A DNA stretch of 34,156 bases from JBEKTW01 sp049515655 (GTDB lineage: Bacteria > Bacteroidota > Ignavibacteria > UBA10030 > SZUA-254). Positions 22,735-30,674 of this stretch are shown piece after piece (the first letter of the stretch is position 1; the number at the start of each line of letters is the position of its first letter). Where the stretch lies: positions 1 to 34,156 of the forward strand of contig JBEKTW010000031.1 in NCBI GenBank assembly GCA_049515655.1. The letters are read 5' to 3'. The notes beneath the pieces are model-generated. The model made no database searches and was not told the DNA's origin. It saw nothing but the letters and a program-made list of their open reading frames with translations. The position numbers and the translations under genes are program-made.

Positions 22735-24837
22735 CTATTTCATCAACAAGAGCTTCTTGACGCTAACAAATCTGTTGCCAGCAAGACTGGTTGCCTCGAG
22801 ACGGCAGAAATATACTCCGCTTGAACAAGACGCCGCATTCCACGTCACCGTGTACTCACCCGGTGGCTTCACTTCATTCACTAGAGTTGCCATCTCTCTG
22901 CCGAGCTCGTCATAGACCTTTAGCGACACAAATCCTCCGCCTGCGGCGGAGGCAATCCGGAATTCGAAATTGGTCGTTGGATTGAACGGGTTCGGGTATG
23001 CATCTTCAAGTTTCCATTCTGCGGCGACACGCGGTATTTGCAACGGCATCCCGCCGGGCGGCGGAGGAGGCATATCGTTCGTCCTGATGATCTGGATACG
23101 GCTCGCCGCAGAATGTTTCGACATGCCCGCGGGTACCGGAGACAGAATCATGCGACCGTCCCTGCTCACTTTGACCCAATAACCTGACCCCGGCTGAATC
23201 GTGTCCGATACAAAATACCCCCTGTTGACCCAATAGCCGGACCCCGGCTGGGTCGTGTCGGATACGAAATAACCCGCGCCGTAGCCAAAGAACTGGCTCG
23301 TGACAAGTCCGGCAGAGTCGCTGGTGATATCCCCAGTCGGAATTGGCTCACGGACCGACCCGATCATATTCCAGCCCTGATGGACCGCGAGTGTCTCCGA
23401 GGTGAGCGGAGTGCCTAGAACCACCGATGTTTCCGGCAAGTAGAAATGCAGCCAGTACCCGACGCCATTGTCCAATGTGCCGCTCACAGAGTAGCTGGAA
23501 TCTGCATACGTGAATGCCGACGAACTGGCTTGCGGGAACAATGTCGTCGCAGTCAGGCCTATCACCGGCTTGAGCTGCAGTGAGACCATATTCCACCCCT
23601 GGTTGAAGGTGAATGTCAGCCCGGTAGCAGGTCGTGCGCTGAACACACGATCACCCCATGTTCCCGCGAATATGCGCCCCGCCGAATCGACGATGAGTGT
23701 TGTAACGAATCCGGTCGTCAGTCCGCTGCTTGCCGGCGTCCAGCTTGTGCCGTTGTTCGTCGAAAGATACACGCCGCCGCCAGCGGTGCCGGCAAAGACA
23801 TTGGATCCGCCGGACCCGACCACGAGAGCCCAGACGTCAGTATTCGTCACGCCCGAATCGACGGCCGTCCAACTCGTGCCGTTGTTGGTGGAAAGAAAGA
23901 CCCCGCTGCCGGTGCCGGCGAAGAGCTCTGCCACCCCCGTCGAGTCCCGGGGGCCGACTGCCAAAGCACGAATCGTGGTATCCTTCAGCCCAGTATTCAC
24001 TGCCGTCCAATGCGCACCGTTGTCGGTCGAACGATACACCCCGCCGAGATACAATCCTGCGAACAGGCTCTGGGTTCCTGACCCCGCTGAGTCGGGGGGA
24101 CTGACTGCCAGAGCGTAAACGGGTTCATTGGGCAAACCGGAGTTCACCGCTGTCCAGCTCACGCCACTGTTCGTTGTGAAGAACACCCCGGCATCGGTTC
24201 CTGCGAAGACATTCGTTCCGCCCGAGCCATTCGTGCCGGTCGCCAGAGCAGAAACGATCGTGTTAGTAAGCCCGTTGTTCACGGCCTTCCAGGAGGTGCC
24301 GCTATTTGTGGAGACAAAGACGCCGCCGCCGTACGTTCCGGCAAACATTATTGTCCAGCCCCCCGAGGTGTCGGGGCTGACGGCAAGCGAGAGAACGGAA
24401 GTGTCCGTCAGTCCGACGTTTACCGCAGTCCAGCTTGCGCCGCTGTTCGTAGAAAGAAAGACTCCATGGGAGAATGTTCCGGCAAAAAGGAGCGAGCCGC
24501 CGCGGGCTCGGCTCACGGCAAGAGCCATGACATAGCCATCAGACGGCCCGTTCAATCCCGTCCAGAAATTTGCCGATTCCGGCGTGTACGGCCAGACGGG
24601 TGAAACGTCAGTGGCGTTCTCGCGCCTCCCGCCGCTGCGAAAACCGGGGTTCGATGCCGGGAGGGTGATTTTGTCGAACGTCACTCCGCGGAAGCGCCCT
24701 TGTGATATGGCCTGCCCTGTTTGCGGGGTGTGGCGCGGTTGTTGTATCTTCCCGTCACGGTGCTGTGCCCGGCCGCAGGTTGCTGCCAGGGTCAGCGCGA
24801 GCAGACAGAGGAGGGTTTTCTTGTTATTTTTTTTCAC
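22735..24837 (-). CDS. Secreted beta-propeller (BNR/Vps10-like) protein with T9SS sorting tail
   Basis: 700 residues, GTG start at 24837. Signal peptide TLLCLLALTLAATCGRA. From about residue 95 to 405 seven or so copies of a roughly 45-residue unit run: FAGT-GGVFVSTNSGTSWTAV then NSGLTNTxVxALAV. Each carries the S-x-D/N-x-G-x-x-W Asp-box typical of sialidase-like propellers. About 420-580 holds two NQGWNMVSLQL / HQGWNMIGSVRE modules, then the T9SS tail: DAYPNPFNPTTNFEF, VYDELGREMATLVNEVKPPG, SSGVYFCRLEA and terminal KKLLLMK. The Asp-box blades alone do not show glycosidase activity. Oddities: a 54-base tandem duplication near residue 525 and a GC-rich palindrome coding ASAAGG inside the tail. 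The gene starts 31 bases after the peptidase gene, suggesting one transcript. Confidence 0.9.
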   Translation of the reverse strand: MKKNNKKTLLCLLALTLAATCGRAQHRDGKIQQPRHTPQTGQAISQGRFRGVTFDKITLPASNPGFRSGGRRENATDVSPVWPYTPESANFWTGLNGPSDGYVMALAVSRARGGSLLFAGTFSHGVFLSTNSGASWTAVNVGLTDTSVLSLAVSPDTSGGWTIMFAGTYGGGVFVSTNSGTSWKAVNNGLTNTIVSALATGTNGSGGTNVFAGTDAGVFFTTNSGVSWTAVNSGLPNEPVYALAVSPPDSAGSGTQSLFAGLYLGGVYRSTDNGAHWTAVNTGLKDTTIRALAVGPRDSTGVAELFAGTGSGVFLSTNNGTSWTAVDSGVTNTDVWALVVGSGGSNVFAGTAGGGVYLSTNNGTSWTPASSGLTTGFVTTLIVDSAGRIFAGTWGDRVFSARPATGLTFTFNQGWNMVSLQLKPVIGLTATTLFPQASSSAFTYADSSYSVSGTLDNGVGYWLHFYLPETSVVLGTPLTSETLAVHQGWNMIGSVREPIPTGDITSDSAGLVTSQFFGYGAGYFVSDTTQPGSGYWVNRGYFVSDTIQPGSGYWVKVSRDGRMILSPVPAGMSKHSAASRIQIIRTNDMPPPPPGGMPLQIPRVAAEWKLEDAYPNPFNPTTNFEFRIASAAGGGFVSLKVYDELGREMATLVNEVKPPGEYTVTWNAASCSSGVYFCRLEATSLAGNRFVSVKKLLLMK
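22934..22952. repeat. GC-rich palindrome inside a coding sequence
   Basis: CCTCCGCC-TGC-GGCGGAGG, 8 perfect pairs, in frame inside the T9SS tail of the propeller protein, where it codes Ala-Ser-Ala-Ala-Gly-Gly between FRI and FVSLKV. The other tails of this window have fewer residues at this place (for example PKAAYVHLTV). It belongs by sequence to the same G+C-rich palindrome family as 15698-15727 and 33934-33948. Confidence 0.55.
23171..23278. repeat. 54-base tandem duplication within the propeller gene
   Basis: 23171-23224 and 23225-23278 are near-identical units coding GYFVSDTTQPGSGYWV and GYFVSDTIQPGSGYWV (18 residues each). The frame is kept. The second module of the protein is therefore lengthened by one repeat compared with its ancestor. 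Confidence 0.9.
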
Positions 24838-24868
24838 TTCGTAAAGTGCCAGTCATTGATGCAATATA

Positions 24869-26005
24869 CTATTTTGTCGCGTATTCGGCCAATTTCGTTC
24901 TGATGAAATCGTTGAGCGTGCTCTGCCCGGCTCCAAAGACAGCCTCGACAGCTCTGTAGAAGCCCTTGTCGTCTTCCCCAAACGACATCAACTGTTTGAG
25001 CACTGGCAAGCCGCCTTTTTCCAAAGCCATTGTGCATAGCAACCCACCGAAGACGTATTGAGGATCAGTGGTATTATCGAAATGCGAGAAGGCTAGGAGA
25101 TCGTTCAAATTAAGCTCTCGATGCTTTTCCAGGTATTGATTGATTCGCTTCATGTGCCAAAGAAGTTCATGACCTTTGGAACCGCCCAGCAAGGCGGCGT
25201 ACCCTTCAAGAAAATAATGATGCGCGCTTGGGAAGAGCGGATTGATATAGATGTGCACGAACTCGTGTGGATACCACTCGCCCTGGCCTGCGCCAAATAC
25301 GATATGGTTTGCTATGTCAGCTACACCTCCCGGACCCCGATTGTTACCCTCCCCGATGTAGAAGTCGAACCCACGCATCTTCATTATTTCGCTCAAATCG
25401 CTGGCAAGATAAAAGTCGGTAGGAACCGGCTTGAGATTCCAGGTCGTTGTGAGCGAATCTACGAACTCGTCCATTTGCTGAGCGAGCTTTCGGTTAAAAC
25501 GATGGCTTGGTGGAAATACGAATGTAATACTGCCAATTGTTTCCCGCTGCCATGACCCCGTACTGATGGGAAGAAAGTTGCGGAGCTTGTATTGCCCATC
25601 CTCCTTTGTCGCAACAACATGAGTAATACAGAACGGCCGAGAAAAGCCGGAATCCGTTTGCGTAGCAAACACTGTGCGAATAAGGAATCCGTTATCCAGC
25701 TCTGAAACGCTCATGACAGTGGCCTTCCAATGCGGAAGGAAGTAGTACAGGCTTGGATTGAAATACGCAGAGTTCAGGAAATCATACTTCGGGTACCGTT
25801 TCTCTTCTGAAGTGAGCCAGAATGGATTATCGTACGTGCTGTCCGGATTTGAGTTGAGATATTTCTCCCAGACTCGAATCACCCGGGAAATCTCAACATT
25901 TGCAGTGTCGATGCCGCCACTCACATAGATACCAATGTGGGATTGCTGAGCGAAAAGGCTGCCATAGCAAAGCAGCAAAAAGGACATGCCTCTTGTAAAT
26001 TTCAT
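24869..26005 (-). CDS. Secreted putative zinc metallopeptidase (HExxH, gluzincin type)
   Basis: 378 residues. AGGAGA lies 4-9 bases before the ATG. Signal peptide MKFTRGMSFLLLCYGSLFA, cut before QQ. HEFVH at 247-251 is the HExxH zinc motif, and Glu267 in YFLEGYAALLGG is placed 16 residues later as the third ligand, as in the M1-like gluzincin clan. The region GVADIANHIVFGAGQGEWYPH before the motif forms the expected edge strand. The first 150 residues look like a separate N-terminal beta-rich domain. I do not recognise a named family. No T9SS tail or lipobox, so it probably stays in the periplasm. The downstream propeller gene starts 31 bases later. Confidence 0.75.
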   Translation of the reverse strand: MKFTRGMSFLLLCYGSLFAQQSHIGIYVSGGIDTANVEISRVIRVWEKYLNSNPDSTYDNPFWLTSEEKRYPKYDFLNSAYFNPSLYYFLPHWKATVMSVSELDNGFLIRTVFATQTDSGFSRPFCITHVVATKEDGQYKLRNFLPISTGSWQRETIGSITFVFPPSHRFNRKLAQQMDEFVDSLTTTWNLKPVPTDFYLASDLSEIMKMRGFDFYIGEGNNRGPGGVADIANHIVFGAGQGEWYPHEFVHIYINPLFPSAHHYFLEGYAALLGGSKGHELLWHMKRINQYLEKHRELNLNDLLAFSHFDNTTDPQYVFGGLLCTMALEKGGLPVLKQLMSFGEDDKGFYRAVEAVFGAGQSTLNDFIRTKLAEYATK

Positions 26006-26069
26006 AAATCTCCTGAAATCAATGAAGAATGTTGTTTGCCGCCATTGCCTTATTTTGCCGTGCCCCTGA

Positions 26070-26615
26070 TTACACTATAAGGGGAATGAACATTTTTGTC
26101 CGTTGCATGTAGCGTGCATATTCATCGCCAAACTTTTCGAGCATCTCATGCTCTTCGGTTTTTGCTGTCGCCACTATTGCCCACAGATTCACGAACGCGC
26201 ACGCAGTTGTTAGCAGTGTAATATCCTTGAAAAAGATACCGGTGCCGAGCAGCACGAGCGATGCATACAGCGGGTGACGGATGTAACGATAAATGCCGGA
26301 TGTAACGAGCGCAGTTGTGTTCTCGATCTGACCCTCCGGCTTCCCTGCTGTGCGCAGCGCACGGAATCCGCAAATAGGAAGAGGAATCGCTCCAACAAGA
26401 ATCACCCATGAGACAAGTTGATTCCATCCCAATGGGCGTGCGAACCACACCGGCGCACACAAGAGTATCAGTACAAGGATGCTTTCCAACGAAAAGAACC
26501 GATATATACCATGGTAGCGGCCAGCCTTGATTGAGAACATCCATGAAAAGATAATATTTGTGATAGTACCGATTACCAGAATAACGACAAACACTGCAGT
26601 ATTCATATTGACCAT
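26070..26615 (-). CDS. Integral-membrane isoprenylcysteine O-methyltransferase-like (ICMT/PEMT) protein
   Basis: 181 residues from ATG 26615; AGAGGT sits 6-11 bases upstream, overlapping the stop region of the previous gene, which ends 4 bases before. A longer frame to 26678 is less likely. Four to five membrane helices; the conserved C-terminal part is TSGIYRYIRHPLYASLVLLG (the RHPxY motif that binds SAM) and EEHEMLEKFGDEYARYMQRT near the end, as in the family that methylates membrane or small hydrophobic substrates. The substrate is unknown. It probably uses S-adenosylmethionine made by metK. It is cotranscribed with the small secreted protein at 26620-27135. Confidence 0.85.
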   Translation of the reverse strand: MVNMNTAVFVVILVIGTITNIIFSWMFSIKAGRYHGIYRFFSLESILVLILLCAPVWFARPLGWNQLVSWVILVGAIPLPICGFRALRTAGKPEGQIENTTALVTSGIYRYIRHPLYASLVLLGTGIFFKDITLLTTACAFVNLWAIVATAKTEEHEMLEKFGDEYARYMQRTKMFIPLIV

Positions 26616-26619
26616 ACAG

Positions 26620-27135
26620 CTACCTCTTTGTAAGCGTGACTCGCGCAAAGGGTTGAAGTTTTCCATTCTCTTCATCATCCATCAACCATTGCCAGGTATC
26701 AGCATCCGGGGCGAACACGAATGTCGTATGGAAAATGCTTCCGTCACTGCCTTTGAACAAGAAGGGGATCTCATCGCCGTTCCGCTTTGCATGGCCGATG
26801 GCCTGAGCCGAGAGACCGCCCCCACCAGTACAATCGAGCCACAGACATGCATACCGGCTGGACGGCCGATCCCAGCCGATAAAGACGATCGCTTCATATG
26901 CTGCCTCACCATTAACGTTCTTCTCGCGCGACACTTCATGAAGTCGTACGTACTGATGGCCCAACACCCACTCTACCACGATATCGTGAGTCGTCACTTT
27001 GCCGGCAATGGTACCCTGAAGAACCCACTTCCCGGCAAGATGATCAAGCAAGGAATCCTGAAACGTCGTTTGTTGCGCCGATACGGAAACAGAAAGCAGA
27101 ACAACTAGCGGGATGATTTTTATGATTTTCTTCAT
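26620..27135 (-). CDS. Small secreted DUF1579/lipocalin-like protein
   Basis: 171 residues from ATG 27135 (GGAG 11 bases upstream). Signal peptide MKKIIKIIPLVVLLSVSVSA, cut before QQ. A longer frame to 27225 runs into the repeat element and is rejected. The mature part DSLLDHLAGKWVLQGTIAGK then VEWVLGHQYVRLHE resembles the DUF1579/lipocalin-like group of about 150 residues that opens with a G-x-W strand. The later part, DADTWQWLMDDEENGKLQPF, keeps the strand pattern. No catalytic site is seen. A ligand-binding role is inferred from fold only. The ICMT-like gene starts 4 bases after the stop, so translation may be coupled. Confidence 0.7.
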   Translation of the reverse strand: MKKIIKIIPLVVLLSVSVSAQQTTFQDSLLDHLAGKWVLQGTIAGKVTTHDIVVEWVLGHQYVRLHEVSREKNVNGEAAYEAIVFIGWDRPSSRYACLWLDCTGGGGLSAQAIGHAKRNGDEIPFLFKGSDGSIFHTTFVFAPDADTWQWLMDDEENGKLQPFARVTLTKR

Positions 27136-27173
27136 CGATTGTTTCTCCAGAAATTTTAATGACGCCTGATAAT

Positions 27174-27590
27174 TGATGTTACGCGAAACAATTTCGGATG
27201 CCCAGGATTTGAAGCACAAGATCATAGATAAATTCGAAGCATGAACTCATAGTCAAATTCTAAGCACGAAACCCGAAATCCTAAATTCCGCCTCTCAGAA
27301 TCCCGCAACCCAGCGGAATCCAGAAGCGGGACAAACTCCAAGCACTAAATCCGAAATTCAAAAATATCATTCAGGACTTGCCTGAACTGACGAATGTCTT
27401 TAATGCAATAATACAACAATCCCCGTAATCGTTTTGAAATTAGTGTTTTGGATTTAGTATTTGTTTAGTGCTTCGATATTCGGATTTAAGATTTGTTTAG
27501 GATTTAGATATTCAGATTTAAGGTTTGTCTAAGTTTCAGCTATTCGGATTTGAAATTCTTCACTAAGAATCGTGATTCTGCGTAACATCA
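27174..27590. mobile_element. Large A+T-rich element with terminal inverted repeats, copy 3 (MITE-like)
   Basis: The ends are perfect 11-base inverted repeats: TGATGTTACGC (27174-27184) and GCGTAACATCA (27580-27590). The left body runs with TAAATTCGAAGC-type words and the right body with their complements (GGATTTAGATATTCAGATTT). The centre (27362-27430) is not repeated. No open frame with sense. The right end stops 1 base before the stop codon of the GH63-like gene. The ends match copy 2 at 6955. Mobile by inference; no transposase is seen. Confidence 0.7.
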
Positions 27591-27591
27591 C

Positions 27592-28902
27592 TTAATAAAT
27601 GTCTAACATCATCCAATTGTTATCGACTACTCCCATCAACATGTTTTGCAGGAGCAGATCCCACCCGACAAAGCCCGTGAACACCCCTCCTTTGCTCTGC
27701 GCGGCGGTGGGCGCGAGCGGTTCGCCTGTGTCGCCGTTATAATCTTCATGCATTGACCCGTTGTTGTCGATATCCTTTGAGAGCATCGTTCCGAGTGTGA
27801 ACGCAAGTTCCCGGCATTCGTGTTCGAATCCGTAATTCCTCAAGCCGATGAAATTCAGATAATTGGCATTGATCCAGACGGGACCCTGCCAGTTGGAGTA
27901 GGGGATGATGATGTTCTCGTTATTGTAATCCGGGTCTTGTTTGGAGAGACTGCGGATGCCGTGCGGAGCGAGCATGTAGTCGTTATTCCAGAGGTAGCGG
28001 CGGATCATTTCACGAGCGTCGTTGTCCGATAGCAGGTCTTTCTGAATGAGAGGAACAAAGTTCGAATAGCTTACACGCTTGATCGCCCTGCCGTCGCGCC
28101 GTCGAATGTTCCAGAAGGAGAATTTCTCCTTGTCCCAATGACGCTTCATGATATTAATTTTCAGCCTGGCTGCTTTCTCGTTGAAGTATGCAGCATCATT
28201 CGCACGTTCAATCCTCTCTGCAATTCTTGCCAGCGACAGATACTCGCGGTATTGAAAGACGTCAATATCCACGCCGAGGATAGCGCTCGCTTCGGCGGGG
28301 TCGTTGGACAGCACCACCGTGTTATCCGCACCGCTTTGCCCGGCATTATCCCAGAAGAAGAGACCGTAGCTCGAGTCGTACTGTGTCTTTTCGCGATACG
28401 CGCACGATTTCTTCATTGCATCATAGACCGGTTTGACCCATTCGAAATCGTTCATCGCTCTCGATGCGAGGTATGCCCCCTGTGCGAGGAACGGCTTCAT
28501 GGCAAATTTCCCGAAGACAGGTCTGGGACCTTTTGTTGTCACGCATCCGGGGATGTAACCATCGGAATCGATCGCTGCCGCAAAATCGAGCACCCACCAT
28601 TTGAGATACTCCGGTTTCCCGAGTGAGGTGAGATGGCAGCCGATGAAGAACCCGTCCCAATCCCACATCTGTTTATAGAATCCCGCCGGGATGAGGTAGT
28701 CATACTTGATGAATCCTTCCGCAGGACGGATCGATTGCGGGCGCAGCTTCTCGAACTTCGCTTGTATATCGGCAAGAAGCGCCCGGAGTTTTGCGTCCGG
28801 TACAGGCCTGGGGGTTCCACTCGCTAACGTGTCCTGGGCGTGGAGGGCTAGCGTTAGCAAAGATCCCAGAATGAGAACGAGTAAAAATTGTAGTCTTTTC
28901 AT
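27592..28902 (-). CDS. Secreted GH63-like glycoside hydrolase (trehalase/glucosidase fold)
   Basis: 436 residues. Signal peptide MKRLQFLLVLILGSLLTLAL, cut near HAQ. The protein is an (alpha/alpha)6 barrel of the GH63/GH37 kind: YKQMWDWDGFFIGCHLTSLG near 76-95 (the WDWDxxF motif), DSDGYIPGCVTTKG near 112-125 with a probable catalytic acid, QAYL, DNTVVLSNDPAEASAILGVD near 190-209, IIPYSNWQGPVWINANYLNF near 345-364 and MHEDYNGDTGEP near 392-403 (probable base). Family members hydrolyse glucosyl or mannosylglycerate-type linkages; trehalase, glucosidase and mannosylglycerate hydrolase activities all occur. It probably works in the periplasm, since it has no T9SS tail. The MITE-like element ends 1 base past its stop. 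No ribosome site is obvious. Confidence 0.85.
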   Translation of the reverse strand: MKRLQFLLVLILGSLLTLALHAQDTLASGTPRPVPDAKLRALLADIQAKFEKLRPQSIRPAEGFIKYDYLIPAGFYKQMWDWDGFFIGCHLTSLGKPEYLKWWVLDFAAAIDSDGYIPGCVTTKGPRPVFGKFAMKPFLAQGAYLASRAMNDFEWVKPVYDAMKKSCAYREKTQYDSSYGLFFWDNAGQSGADNTVVLSNDPAEASAILGVDIDVFQYREYLSLARIAERIERANDAAYFNEKAARLKINIMKRHWDKEKFSFWNIRRRDGRAIKRVSYSNFVPLIQKDLLSDNDAREMIRRYLWNNDYMLAPHGIRSLSKQDPDYNNENIIIPYSNWQGPVWINANYLNFIGLRNYGFEHECRELAFTLGTMLSKDIDNNGSMHEDYNGDTGEPLAPTAAQSKGGVFTGFVGWDLLLQNMLMGVVDNNWMMLDIY

Positions 28903-29000
28903 TTTATGTTTTGTAAGATGGTAATCAGTATTAGAAATATGCCGTCACCCCGCGGGTCATCAGGGCGATGATGTTCCGTTGACTCTGACCTTCCCTAATT

Positions 29001-29097
29001 GTCTGAATCAGAATTTCCAGGATTTTAGAATTAACAGAATTGTTGTTGCTCTTATTCATTCAGGAAATTCTCCCATTCTGTGAATTCTGATTCTGAC
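29001..29097. repeat. GTCTGAATCAG inverted repeat element
   Basis: GTCTGAATCAGAATT (29001-29015) pairs with AATTCTGATTCTGAC (29083-29097) in 14 of 15 places; inner parts (TTAACAGAAT against ATTCTGTGAA) also pair. I recall similar TCTGAATCAGGATTTACAGG repeats between genes in several cyanobacteria and Bacteroidota. It adjoins a decayed gene. Confidence 0.6.
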
Positions 29098-29099
29098 TA

Positions 29100-29319
29100 T
29101 ATTTAGGGTTGAACAACAGCTTACACTGCAAACTCTTACTGCCATCCCGGTAAAAAGATTCGTGCCCCTGACAGTAAAGCAAAGGACATCGCCGCCGTAG
29201 GGTCCGTTTGTTTGAACCCATTTGGCGGGAAGCGTAGTTGTAAACAACAATGTGAGCAAGCAAGTGAGAAGAATCGCATTAAGAGTACGGATCGTCTTAG
29301 CTCCTTTCTTGCACACCAT
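29100..29319 (-). pseudogene. Remnant of a secreted propeller-type T9SS cargo gene
   Basis: ATG 29319 opens TIRTLNAILLTCLLTLLFTT, a signal peptide, then WVQTNGPYGGDVLCFTVRGT and NLFTG, a first propeller blade as in the gene at 22735. The frame then breaks; one base on, GSKSLQCKLLFNP reads like a worn T9SS tail, followed by the GTCTGAATCAG repeat. So signal peptide, one blade and tail remain with the middle lost, as at 15256-15508. Confidence 0.6.
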
Positions 29320-29499
29320 CGAACGGGCGATACCACAACTTCATTATTCGCCCTCGATTTGTAATGCAAGAAGGTAATGAATCTGTGGGCTTGAGTCAAG
29401 AAGGTAATCCTCACGTTATCATCTTGGCAGATTGTGGGGAATATACTGAGTTTTTCCTTGTCCGAGGATGCCGGACTATTCAGGATCAGAAGGCTTTAG

Positions 29500-29541
29500 C
29501 CCTGACAGCTGGAGCCGACCCGCGATGAGAACGAGTCGGCT
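29500..29541. repeat. CAGCTxAGCCGACCCGCGATGA repeat, copy 2, with hairpin
   Basis: 29500-29533 matches 21608-21640. Here AGCCGAC (29513-29519) pairs with GTCGGCT (29535-29541) around a 15-base loop. No gene ends nearby on the plus strand and only TTGATTA follows, so this is not a strong terminator. The nearby 29320-29499 shows no gene. Confidence 0.55.
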
Positions 29542-29574
29542 TGATTACCAATTGGATCAGAACAGGGAAACAAC

Positions 29575-30384
29575 TCAAATTCCGGTGAGTACGTGAAGCG
29601 GGGACAAGCCAGCGAGAAGCCGCCAAATGATTTTCAAGCGGTTCTCCTTTGGTGAATTCATGGGGGGCAAATGTGGTCTGCCTGCGCCTGAAAATTGGTG
29701 CTGAGCTTCTTGGGCCTTATTATTGAAACTAATAAGGTCTATTGCACTCATAATTGGCCCAACAGAAGATATCTCACGAACAATTCCGATGCCAGGAGCT
29801 ATATAAATGACATCACCCACCGAGAAGGGTAATGCCGGTATGTTCGTCAATCTGACTACTATGACATGTTGATAAGTATTTCCGATCAAACTAATCGCAG
29901 TGTCAATATTAGTTATCTGAAAATAGCCAACCGAATCGTCTTTGCCGTCGGCATACCACTGAGCACCGACTCTGATCGGTTGCTGGAGGTAAACCTTAGA
30001 AATAACCGTTGTTTGTCCGTTGATCTCTACATTGGAGTATCTCGCATATCTGTTGCTCGTGACCGTTTCCAGATGGTTGTCAAAAATGATTATCCACAAC
30101 GAATCATTAAGTGAGTCTTGTACAACAAAATATTTGGTTGATAACGAGTCAAAGGACCGGAGAATTGTTTGCGTATAGTTTAACGTGTCCAGCGTACGAG
30201 ATGAATCCAAGGAACTAATGAGCCTGTACTTCCAATTTGTTCCCTCTTTCGAGGGTATCGCTGTCCTCAAATCCGTCAAATCGTAAGAATATGGAGAGTT
30301 GGTAGAGTTGTCTCTGCAACCGATCACGCCGAACACTATGACAAGGGCGATCACCAATAGAACTTCATATTTTTGTGCATTCAT
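29575..30384 (-). CDS. Lipoprotein of unknown function with an odd C-terminal extension
   Basis: 269 residues. AGGGACAG precedes the ATG. VIFGVIGCRDNSTNSP has a lipobox (Cys23). GTNWKYRLISSLDSS near 47 and YIAPGIGIVREISS near 195 match the pattern of the lipoprotein at 16080-16670 and suggest the same beta fold. From about residue 222 (AQEAQHQFSGAGRPHLPPMN, ending IWRLLAGLSPLHVLTGI) the composition changes: basic, Pro-rich, unlike the rest. This may be a tail gained when a stop codon was lost, or read-through into repeat DNA around 29580-29710. The main domain itself is intact. No function can be given. Confidence 0.75.
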   Translation of the reverse strand: MNAQKYEVLLVIALVIVFGVIGCRDNSTNSPYSYDLTDLRTAIPSKEGTNWKYRLISSLDSSRTLDTLNYTQTILRSFDSLSTKYFVVQDSLNDSLWIIIFDNHLETVTSNRYARYSNVEINGQTTVISKVYLQQPIRVGAQWYADGKDDSVGYFQITNIDTAISLIGNTYQHVIVVRLTNIPALPFSVGDVIYIAPGIGIVREISSVGPIMSAIDLISFNNKAQEAQHQFSGAGRPHLPPMNSPKENRLKIIWRLLAGLSPLHVLTGI

Positions 30385-30502
30385 GGCTGTCCCTGATTGT
30401 CTTGACCTGGTTTACTCATATTTTATTAAGAGTCAATAGAAATCTTGGCAAAGTGTCAAGATTTTTCCGTATCTCAGCAAGCACCGCCCCTGAAACACAA
30501 AA

Positions 30503-30529
30503 GGAGCCGGTGGATTGGCTGTTTTTTTT
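30503..30529 (+). terminator. Orphan terminator-like repeat, copy c
   Basis: AGCCGGTGGATTGGCT (short stem AGCC/GGCT) followed by GTTTTTTTT. No plus-strand gene ends here. Close to 15939-15965 and 21641-21665, including the preceding AAACACAAAAGG / AAAACAGAAGAG purine stretch. Confidence 0.45.
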
Positions 30530-30555
30530 GCCTAATTGACACGCTAGTTAGGGTG

Positions 30556-30579
30556 GCCTGCGAGTGATTGCGGGCTTTT
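30556..30579 (+). terminator. Terminator-like hairpin without a gene
   Basis: GCCTGC (30556-30561) pairs with GCGGGC (30570-30575, one G-T), then TTTTA. GGCCTGCGAGTG is shared with the terminator at 13048-13077. No plus-strand gene precedes it. Confidence 0.4.
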
Positions 30580-30674
30580 ATTGTCGTGTACTCAAAGGCT
30601 TGACGAGCCTGAAGGTACCGACTTGCCGTTTGTGGGCTGCTGTTTGCGATAAATTTTCCTGTAATTGGATTTGT

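Noticed and set aside
26616..26678. Longer start for the ICMT-like protein
   Set aside because: It would overlap the upstream gene, and the ATG at 26615 has a proper ribosome site.
21570..30560. Possible integron attC sites, from CCTAAC/GTTAGG strings near 21572, 21610, 30531 and 30548
   Set aside because: The spacing and core consensus do not fit, genes are not in one orientation, and no integrase is present.
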